Assembly: GCA_910584835.1 (NCBI GenBank)
Contig: CAJUEG010000081.1
Span: 1 to 11,134 of the forward strand
DNA length: 11,134 nt
Reading direction: 5' to 3'
Source: an uncultured Oscillospiraceae bacterium
GTDB lineage: Bacteria > Bacillota > Clostridia > Oscillospirales > Oscillospiraceae
In this document: positions 5,967-11,134 of the stretch, in pieces
How positions within the stretch are numbered: position 1 is the first letter of the stretch
Layout: the number at the start of each line of letters is the position of its first letter
Notes under the pieces: generated by a model
Database searches by the model: none
Told to the model about the DNA's origin: nothing
Seen by the model: the letters and a program-made list of their open reading frames with translations, nothing else
Translations under genes and position numbers: made by a program

Positions 5967-6914
5967 TCACGCCTCGGCGTCCAGCAGCAGCTGGGCGGTG
6001 TCCTCGTCGGTGATAAGCATGTCCAGGTAGCCCCCCCGGAGGACGGCCAGAATGGCCTCCGCCTTGTCCGGCCCTCCCGCCGCGCCGATGACGTTGTCCA
6101 GCGTTTTGAGCTGGTCCATGGAGGTGCTCATCAGCCGGCCCTCCAGGTCATGGGACACCACCCGGCCGTTTTTGTCCAGGAAGTGGCTGAGCACGTCGCC
6201 CACCGCCCCCTGCATTTTGAGGAAGGTGAAGTCATTGTTGTTCAGAATGCCGTTTTTCACGATGGTGGCCCGGTCGTTGAGGCAGCCGATGCCCACCACG
6301 CTCATGCTGGACAGGGGGATCATGCGGAAGATCTCCTCCACGTCCGGCTCCCGCCGGAGGGAATTGCGAAGCTCGGCGCTGGACAGCAGCAGGGGGGAGG
6401 GGATGAGGTACAGCCGGGCGTTGAACACGTTGGAGTTGGTGTTGGGCAGGTAGTAGTTTACGCCCCCCGCCAGGCTGACCACGTTCAGGGGCACCTGGGC
6501 GGCGGTGGCCAGATGGTTGAGGATGCGGCTGGTGGTGTCGCCGTAGCCCATGTTGATGAAGGCGTTGTCCGCCGCCCGGCGCAGTATGTACATGGCGGCG
6601 GCCTGGGCGATGCTCTCGTTGGGGTTGGGCAGGGTGGACGCGCCGGGGACGATGAAGGCGTCCCGCAGGCCGTAGCGGGTGAGCAGCTCCCGCTCCATCT
6701 CCATCCGGTGGCCGCTGTCCTGCTGGACGTTGAACTGGATGACCCCGGCCTGCCGGGCCCGCTCCAGCAGGGCGATGACCTTGGAACGGCTCACGCCCAG
6801 CAGATGGGAGATGTTCTGCTGCGTGTAGTTTTCGATGTAGTAGTACCACACCGCCTTAATCATCAGCCGGTGCTCATACTCGGCCCTGTTGAGCCTGTCA
6901 ATTTTTTCGTCCAT
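5967..6914 (-). CDS. lsrR: Lsr operon repressor LsrR (SorC/DeoR-type)
   Basis: A 315-residue transcriptional repressor of the SorC family, expected to bind the divergent lsr promoters and to be released by phospho-AI-2. An N-terminal helix-turn-helix lies at about 29-52 (YTQQNISHLLGVSRSKVIALLERA). The sugar-phosphate-binding domain shows GYGDTTSR (about 123-130), SLAGGVN (about 147-153), GAVGD (236-240) and GGPDKAEAILAVLRGGYLDMLITDEDTA near the end, which closely resembles the matching C-terminal stretch of E. coli LsrR (317 residues). I place the start at the ATG at 6914 behind GAGGCGG. A longer frame could begin at a TTG at 6971, but that codon lies next to the -10 box (6973-6978), upstream of the expected transcription start. 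lsrK follows in the same orientation. Confidence 0.88.
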   Translation of the reverse strand: MDEKIDRLNRAEYEHRLMIKAVWYYYIENYTQQNISHLLGVSRSKVIALLERARQAGVIQFNVQQDSGHRMEMERELLTRYGLRDAFIVPGASTLPNPNESIAQAAAMYILRRAADNAFINMGYGDTTSRILNHLATAAQVPLNVVSLAGGVNYYLPNTNSNVFNARLYLIPSPLLLSSAELRNSLRREPDVEEIFRMIPLSSMSVVGIGCLNDRATIVKNGILNNNDFTFLKMQGAVGDVLSHFLDKNGRVVSHDLEGRLMSTSMDQLKTLDNVIGAAGGPDKAEAILAVLRGGYLDMLITDEDTAQLLLDAEA

Positions 6915-6972
6915 CTTGCCCGCCTCAGAATTCGACAAAAGTTTTTTGATCCGGCAAATGTTTTGTGTCAAT

Positions 6973-7002
6973 AGTATAGCACCGGCCCGCGCCCACTGTC
7001 AA
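6973..7002 (-). promoter_or_regulatory. Promoter of lsrR-lsrK-cupin
   Basis: On the minus strand, -35 TTGACA (7002 to 6997) and -10 TATACT (6978 to 6973) are separated by 18 nt. Transcription should start near 6966, giving a leader of about 50 nt before the lsrR ATG at 6914. A second TTGACA occurs just downstream at 6971-6966, 31 bp from the first, and may be part of an operator. Confidence 0.75.
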
Positions 7003-7168
7003 ATGATTGCGGAAGAAATCCGCCATTTTCCGCAAAATCGTGGAAAACGCCAAAAAACGGCAATTATTATTGTGCACTTACGACAAAAAGAATGCCTTTT
7101 CATCCCGGCGATGAGGATTTTTCGCCGAAAACTGCCAAAAAAATCACGGGAGAATCGGCCCCGCGCTG
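7003..7168. promoter_or_regulatory. Divergent lsr control region with candidate operators
   Basis: AT-richer DNA between the lsrR and lsrA promoters with no gene. It holds several inverted repeats: GCGGA/TCCGC (7009-7013, 7019-7023); TTTTCC/GGAAAA (7026-7031, 7042-7047), a 6-10-6 palindrome; TCATC/GATGA (7100-7104, 7110-7114); and GGCGA/TCGCC (7107-7111, 7122-7126). A short motif GCC(A/G)AAAA recurs at 7049, 7124, 7134 and again at 7178 inside the spacer of the lsrA promoter. SorC-family repressors bind extended palindromes near their promoters, so some of these are good LsrR candidates, but none can be assigned by eye. Confidence 0.5.
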
Positions 7169-7197
7169 TTGACAAACGCCGAAAAATTCTCTATGAT
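7169..7197 (+). promoter_or_regulatory. Promoter of the lsrACDB operon
   Basis: TTGACA (7169-7174) and TATGAT (7192-7197) with a 17-nt spacer, a near-consensus sigma-A promoter. Transcription should start near 7204, about 60 nt before the lsrA ATG. A copy of GCCGAAAA lies in the spacer at 7178, so a repressor bound there would block RNA polymerase directly. Confidence 0.85.
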
Positions 7198-7266
7198 AGG
7201 GCCAAGAGCAAAAGCTGTTTTCTTAGGACATTTGTGCATTGAGACAAGAGGAATGGGGGAGTTTAA

Positions 7267-8799
7267 ATGGAAGCCAACGGCAAGGCGGGGAACAGCGCCC
7301 CCCTGCTGACCGTGCGGGGCATCTATAAGTCCTTCGGCCTGAACGCCGTGCTCAAGGGCATCGACCTGGACGTGATGCCCGGCGAGGTGCTGGCCCTGAT
7401 CGGCGGCAACGGCGCGGGCAAGTCCACGCTGATGAAGATCATCATGGGCATCTACAGCCACGACAAGGGCCAGCTTTCCATGAACGGCGAGGCGGTGGCT
7501 CTGAACCGGCCCTCCGACGCCCTGGCCCGGGGCATTTACATGGTGCCCCAGGAGCCGCTGCTCTTCCCCAACATGAACGTGGAGGAGAACATCACCATCG
7601 GCTTTGACCGGGGCAAGGCGGAGCTGCACCGGGAGCTGACGGACACCATGGCGGACATCGGCTGGAACCTGGATTTGAGCCGGAAGGCCAGCAGCCTGTC
7701 CATCGCCGAGCAGCAGCTGGTGGAGATCCTCCGGGGCATTCTCCGCCACGCCAGGCTGCTCATCCTGGATGAGCCCACCTCCGCCCTCACCTTCGACGAG
7801 GTAAAGAGCCTGTTCAAGGTGGTGCGGGACCTGCGGGAGAAGGGCATCGGCATCATCTACATCACCCACCGCCTGGCGGAGGTGTTCGACATCGCCACCC
7901 ACGTGGCCATCATGCGGGACGGGGCCATCACTATCCAGGGCCCGGTGTCCGGCTTCACCCGGGAGGACCTGGTGAAGGGCCTTCTCCCCCCCGACGCGGA
8001 GGGGAGCGTTCAGACCCGGGAGGCGGGGGAGTCCTCGGTGGACTACGCCGCGGACCCGGTGCTGGAGCTGGACGGCTTCAGCGGCTACGGCTTCTCGGAC
8101 GTGAGCCTGAAGGTGTGGCCCGGGGAGATCCTGGGCGTGGCCGGCGTGGTGGGCGCTGGGCGCACCGAGATGGCCACCACCATCTTCGGCATGGACAAGG
8201 CGCTGGGGGGCAGGGTGCTGCTCAACGGCAGGGATATTACCGGCAAAAAAACCCGGCAGGTCATCGCCGCGGGGCTCAACTACGTGCCGGAGGACCGGCA
8301 CCTCAACGGGCTGTTCAAAATCTGCGACGTGGCGGCCAACACCACCAGCGCCAGCCTCTTCGGCGGCGCGCTGGGCAAGGTGCTGCTCAACCGGCGGACG
8401 GAGTACGATATCACAGAAAAGTACGTGAAGAACTTCCGCACCAAGGTCACCGGCCACGACCAGCTGGCGGGCAGCCTGTCCGGCGGCAACCAGCAGAAGA
8501 TCGTCATCGGGCGCTCCCTGGCCACCAACCCGGGCATCGTCATTCTGGATGAGCCCACCCGCGGCATCGACGCCGCCGCCCGGGGCGATGTGTACAGCAT
8601 CATCCACCAGCTGCGGGAGCAGGGGCTGTCCATTCTGCTCATCTCCAGCGACATGGAGGAGCTGGTGGAGCTGGCCGACCGGGTGGTGACCATGTATCAG
8701 GGCCGGATCAACGCGGAGTTCCGCAAAGCGGACATCAATCAGGACAATCTCACGGCCGCCGCCTTTGGCATCGTGGAACAGGAGGCGAAAGGGGCATGA
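7267..8799 (+). CDS. lsrA: AI-2 ABC importer ATPase LsrA (two fused NBDs)
   Basis: Energises AI-2 uptake through LsrC/LsrD at the membrane. It is 510 residues with two tandem ATPase domains, as in sugar importers of the RbsA/LsrA class. The first has Walker A GGNGAGKST (46-54), Q95 within GIYMVPQEPLLFPNM, a weak signature LSIAEQQ (144-150), Walker B LLILDEP (164-170) and switch His201. The second has a degenerate Walker A, GVVGAGRTEM, with Arg in place of the catalytic Lys (Arg299), a canonical signature LSGGNQQK (404-411), Walker B IVILDEP (424-430) and Ser461 at the switch position. Such asymmetry is normal for the family. The GIYxVPQEPLLFP phrase and the 510-residue length (E. coli LsrA 511) favour LsrA over ribose or rhamnose ATPases. 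The ATG at 7267 has GGGGGAG upstream. The stop overlaps the lsrC start by ATGA, indicating translational coupling. Confidence 0.88.
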   Translation: MEANGKAGNSAPLLTVRGIYKSFGLNAVLKGIDLDVMPGEVLALIGGNGAGKSTLMKIIMGIYSHDKGQLSMNGEAVALNRPSDALARGIYMVPQEPLLFPNMNVEENITIGFDRGKAELHRELTDTMADIGWNLDLSRKASSLSIAEQQLVEILRGILRHARLLILDEPTSALTFDEVKSLFKVVRDLREKGIGIIYITHRLAEVFDIATHVAIMRDGAITIQGPVSGFTREDLVKGLLPPDAEGSVQTREAGESSVDYAADPVLELDGFSGYGFSDVSLKVWPGEILGVAGVVGAGRTEMATTIFGMDKALGGRVLLNGRDITGKKTRQVIAAGLNYVPEDRHLNGLFKICDVAANTTSASLFGGALGKVLLNRRTEYDITEKYVKNFRTKVTGHDQLAGSLSGGNQQKIVIGRSLATNPGIVILDEPTRGIDAAARGDVYSIIHQLREQGLSILLISSDMEELVELADRVVTMYQGRINAEFRKADINQDNLTAAAFGIVEQEAKGA

Positions 8800-9821
8800 A
8801 CGCGGTAAAAAAAGTGCTGAAGGCCCGGGAGATGACCGCCCTGCTCTTCCTGGCGGCCCTCTTCGTGGTGGTGGGGATCATCAACCCCGCCTTCCTGGCC
8901 GATGGCAAGAACGTGGCCAACTGCTTCAACGACTCGGTGGTCTACATACTCATCGCCGTGGCCATGGCCTTCGCCATCTTCATCGGCGAGATCGACGTGT
9001 CTGTGGGCTCCAACCTGGGCCTGGTGGCCGCGGTGGTGGGCACCATGCTGCAAAATGATCAGAACTGGTTCCTGGCTTTCCTCACCGGCATCCTCATGGG
9101 CACCGTGGTGGGGCTCATCAACGGCTGGGGGGTGGCGGTGATGAAAATCCCGTCCCTCATCTTCACCCTGGGCACCAACGGCATCCTCCGGGGGCTGATG
9201 TACCTCCAGGTGGGCACCAAGCAGGTCACCGACCTGCCCATTGCGTTCAAGGGCGCCTCCTCCTACGCCCTGTTCGGCATGCCGCTGACGGTGTGCTTCT
9301 TCTGCGTGCTGCTGGCCACGGCGGCCATCCACTTGGTGCTGACCCGCACCAAGCGGGGGCGCTACTTCATCGCCGTGGGCGACAACGCCGGCGGCGCGGA
9401 GCTGGTGGGCATCCCAGCCACCCGGACCAAGGTGCTGGCCTACGTGATCTGCGGCGTGCTGTGCGCCGTGGCGGGCATCCTGTTTGCCAGCCGCGCCGGC
9501 CAGGTCACCTCCCAGTCGGGTAACGGCTATGAGATGAAGGCGGTGGCGGCCTGCGTGCTGGGCGGCATCAGCCTGTCCGGCGGCGTGGGCAGCGTGGTGG
9601 GCGCGGGCATCGGCGCGGTCATCATGGCTTCCATCAGCGCCCTGCTGGTGTTTATGGGCTTCTCCTCCAACTTCGACAGCGCCATCACCGGCGTGATCCT
9701 CATCACCATCGTGGTGGTGGACGCCCTGGTGCAGCGCCGGGCCGCCGTCCGCAACCGGCACGCCCGCCTGGCTGCCCGGACCACCGCCCACACCGGCGGA
9801 AAGGAGGCTGCGGAGCAATGA
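8796..9821 (+). CDS. lsrC: AI-2 ABC importer permease LsrC
   Basis: One half of the membrane channel for AI-2 import. It is 341 residues (E. coli LsrC 342), almost entirely hydrophobic, with about eight to ten membrane segments typical of RbsC-like permeases. Family landmarks are GEIDVSVGSNLGL after the second hydrophobic segment, KIPSLIFTLGTNGILRG, GRYFIAVGDNAGGAELVGI, and EMKAVAACVLGGISLSGGVGSVVGAGIGA, the cytoplasmic loop region that contacts the ATPase. The short, basic C-terminal tail (QRRAAVRNRHARLAARTT) also recalls LsrC. It starts at 8796 within the ATGA overlap with lsrA, with GGAGG at 8781-8785, and ends in an ATGA overlap with lsrD, so the three proteins are likely made in fixed ratio. 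Confidence 0.87.
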   Translation: MNAVKKVLKAREMTALLFLAALFVVVGIINPAFLADGKNVANCFNDSVVYILIAVAMAFAIFIGEIDVSVGSNLGLVAAVVGTMLQNDQNWFLAFLTGILMGTVVGLINGWGVAVMKIPSLIFTLGTNGILRGLMYLQVGTKQVTDLPIAFKGASSYALFGMPLTVCFFCVLLATAAIHLVLTRTKRGRYFIAVGDNAGGAELVGIPATRTKVLAYVICGVLCAVAGILFASRAGQVTSQSGNGYEMKAVAACVLGGISLSGGVGSVVGAGIGAVIMASISALLVFMGFSSNFDSAITGVILITIVVVDALVQRRAAVRNRHARLAARTTAHTGGKEAAEQ

Positions 9822-10882
9822 GCGATACGTCCCGAAAGCTGGGCGTTCGGAACGGCCTGAGCCGTTTGTGGAGCGGCCCCAATTTCCGCTGGAATCTGTT
9901 TCTGCTGGCGCTTCTGCTGGTGGAGTGCGTGGTGTTCGGCGCGGCCAACGAGAAATTCCTCTCCCTCAACCGCGTCTTTATCGCCGCGGCGGGCGACCTG
10001 CCCATCTGGTGCATCTCCATTTTCGTCACCTTCGTCATGATCACCGGCGGCATCGACATCCAGTCCTGCGCCATCGTGGGCTTCACCTCTATCGTCATCG
10101 GGGTGGGCTGGCAGGCCTTCGGCATGAACATCTGGGCCGCCGCCGTGCTGGGCGTGGTGGTGGCCACCCTGTGCGGGGCGCTGTCCGGCTTCTTTGTGGC
10201 CTACTGCGGGGTGCAGGCCATGGTGGTCACCCTGGGCGGCTCGTTCCTGTACGGCGGGCTGGCGCTGCTGGTGTCCACCCTGTCGGGCACCGCCGCCTAT
10301 AACGGCATCAGCGGCTTCCCGGACAGCTTCAAGGCCTTGGCCAAGACCACCCTGTTCGGCGTGCTCCCCCTGCCCATCGTCATCTTTCTGCTGATGCTCC
10401 TGTGCGCCTATCTGCTGCTCCACAGGAGCAAATACGGCCGCAAGGTGTTCCTGGTGGGGGTGAACCCCCAGGCGGCGGAGTACTCCGGCGTCAACGCCCG
10501 GGCGGTGGTGATGAGCACCTATGTCCTGTCCGGGCTGGCCGCGGGGATCACCGGCGTGGTGATGACCTCCCAGCTGGGCATCGCCAAGTCCGATCTGGGC
10601 GGCAATTTCACCATGATGATTATCACCGCCTGCGTGCTGGGCGGCACCCTGTCCACCGGCGGCAAGGGTTCCGTCATCGGCACCGCCCTGGCGGCGGTGG
10701 CCATCACCCTGCTGCGCTTCGGCATGCCGCTGTGCTTCGGCGTCAACAAGCAGTATCTGGACATACCCATCGGCGTGCTGCTGGTGGTGGTCGTTGTTGG
10801 CCGCGCGGTGGCCGGCAATCCCGCGGTGGCCGCCTGGCTGGGCAGGCTGCGCCCGAAAAAAGAGAGCAAGGCGGGCGCGTAA
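9818..10882 (+). CDS. lsrD: AI-2 ABC importer permease LsrD
   Basis: Second half of the AI-2 channel, 354 residues (about 330 in E. coli), forming a heterodimer with LsrC. Stretches recalling E. coli LsrD include LALLLVECVVFGAAN, TGGIDI, VVTLGGSFLYGG, GTAAYNGISGFPDSF, GRKVFLVGVNPQAAEYSGV, SQLGIAKSDLGGNF and LLVVVVVGRAVAG. The order LsrC then LsrD fits the known operon. One oddity: the usual GGIDIS-x-GS loop reads GGIDIQSCAIVG here, losing the small Ser/Gly residues that LsrC keeps. The extra length is at both termini. Translation is coupled to lsrC through the ATGA overlap at 9818-9821. It is followed by about 100 bp holding two hairpins before lsrB. Confidence 0.87.
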   Translation: MSDTSRKLGVRNGLSRLWSGPNFRWNLFLLALLLVECVVFGAANEKFLSLNRVFIAAAGDLPIWCISIFVTFVMITGGIDIQSCAIVGFTSIVIGVGWQAFGMNIWAAAVLGVVVATLCGALSGFFVAYCGVQAMVVTLGGSFLYGGLALLVSTLSGTAAYNGISGFPDSFKALAKTTLFGVLPLPIVIFLLMLLCAYLLLHRSKYGRKVFLVGVNPQAAEYSGVNARAVVMSTYVLSGLAAGITGVVMTSQLGIAKSDLGGNFTMMIITACVLGGTLSTGGKGSVIGTALAAVAITLLRFGMPLCFGVNKQYLDIPIGVLLVVVVVGRAVAGNPAVAAWLGRLRPKKESKAGA

Positions 10883-10886
10883 AAGC

Positions 10887-10957
10887 TTTATTCCGGGGCT
10901 GTGCCCTAATTGGAATAAAAAAATACGGTATATTCCGGGGCGCTGCCCCTGAATATA
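10887..10957 (+). repeat. Two tandem related hairpins between lsrD and lsrB
   Basis: Hairpin A: TTTATTCC (10887-10894) pairs with GGAATAAA (10912-10919), with an inner GGGC/GCCC stem (10896-10899, 10903-10906). Hairpin B: TATATTC (10929-10935) pairs with GAATATA (10951-10957), with an inner GGGGC/GCCCC stem (10937-10941, 10945-10949). Both share ATTCCGGGGC and look like copies of one element. Hairpin A is followed by an A-run, not a T-run, so neither is a classical rightward terminator. Hairpins before the binding-protein gene of an ABC operon often protect or delimit the mRNA so that the binding protein is made in excess. Confidence 0.65.
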
Positions 10958-10981
10958 AAATATCTATGGAGGTAAGAAAAC

Positions 10982-11134
10982 ATGAAAGTGAAAAGACTCG
11001 TAGCGCTGCTCCTGGCCCTGTGCATGATCTTTGCCCTGGCCGCCTGCGGCAGCAAGACCGGCGAGGAGTCCAAGGCTCCTGAGAGCAAGGCTCCCACAGA
11101 GCAGAGCAAGGCCCCCGAGGGGAACAACGATCCC
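10982..11134 (+). CDS. lsrB: Lipoprotein start, probable AI-2 binding protein LsrB (partial)
   Basis: The first 51 residues of a secreted lipoprotein: basic MKVKR, a hydrophobic core (VALLLALCMIFAL), and a lipobox LAAC with the lipidated Cys at 22. A low-complexity linker follows, with SKAPE-type repeats (ESKAPESKAPTEQSKAPE), typical of Gram-positive substrate-binding lipoproteins. None of the ligand-binding domain is in the window. The position, directly after lsrACD on the same strand, makes LsrB the best reading. TATGGAGGTAAG gives a strong ribosome binding site before the ATG at 10982. A different sugar-binding protein cannot be excluded. Confidence 0.7.
   Translation, partial: MKVKRLVALLLALCMIFALAACGSKTGEESKAPESKAPTEQSKAPEGNNDP

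Noticed and set aside
6915..6971. Upstream TTG start that would add 19 residues to LsrR
   Set aside because: The codon lies next to the -10 box and upstream of the expected transcription start; the ATG at 6914 gives a length close to E. coli LsrR.
7041..7055. Possible CcpA (cre) site in the lsr control region
   Set aside because: The stretch TGGAAAACGCCA has the central CG one base out of place relative to the cre consensus.
7144..8607. Long minus-strand open frame (487 codons) opposite lsrA
   Set aside because: Low-complexity His/Gln/Val-rich translation, antisense to a clear ATPase with all motifs; it also crosses the lsrA promoter.
7267..10882. Reading the importer as a ribose or rhamnose system (Rbs/Rha)
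   Set aside because: The neighbouring kinase and repressor resemble LsrK and LsrR, gene order is lsrACDB, and LsrA, LsrC and LsrD phrases fit Lsr better; no rhamnose or ribose catabolic gene is in view.
1..11134. CRISPR array, tRNA, rRNA or insertion sequence
   Set aside because: No regularly spaced identical repeats, no cloverleaf or rRNA-like stretch, and no transposase-like protein were seen on either strand.

Overview
The window is about 11.1 kb of GC-rich DNA with strong AGGAGG-type ribosome binding sites, consensus sigma-A promoters (TTGACA-N17-TATAAT) and compact operons. This points to a high-GC member of the Clostridia/Firmicutes, plausibly a gut Oscillospiraceae-like bacterium. The taxonomic call is an inference from style and gene content; no marker gene is present.

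Layout from left to right. (1) 1-707, minus strand: the N-terminal 235 residues of a PotA-like ATPase of a spermidine/putrescine-type importer, running off the left edge. (2) 708-1250: a gene-free stretch, most of it (about 859-1113) a dense run of GC-rich inverted repeats of unknown nature. (3) 1252-3895, plus strand: a self-contained drug-response-like unit. It has a consensus promoter, a 7-codon leader ORF, a four-arm translational attenuator that can hide or expose the Shine-Dalgarno sequence, an ABC exporter half-transporter, a formyltransferase-fold protein, and a strong intrinsic terminator. (4) 3963-6914, minus strand: lsrR - lsrK - small cupin, read leftward from a promoter near 6973-7002. 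(5) 6915-7266: a divergent control region. (6) 7267 to the right edge, plus strand: lsrA - lsrC - lsrD - lsrB (lsrB cut by the window end).

Regions 4-6 form a nearly complete Lsr-type autoinducer-2 (AI-2) uptake and processing locus. The ABC importer LsrACD with lipoprotein LsrB brings AI-2 in, LsrK phosphorylates it, and phospho-AI-2 would release the repressor LsrR from the divergent promoters. The arrangement lsrRK divergent from lsrACDB matches the enterobacterial lsr locus. An extra cupin follows lsrK, and lsrF/lsrG, if present, would lie beyond the right edge. AI-2 as ligand is inferred from resemblance to known Lsr proteins and from gene order; the binding pocket of LsrB is not in the window.

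The most striking regulatory structure is the leader of the exporter gene at 1348-1431. A tiny ORF reading M-K-L-R-T-S-F ends inside arm 1 of four mutually exclusive pairing arms, and arm 4 contains the exporter's Shine-Dalgarno sequence. This is the logic of erm-type translational attenuators, and the leader peptide starts with a +X+ (K-L-R) sequence of the kind associated with macrolide-dependent ribosome stalling.
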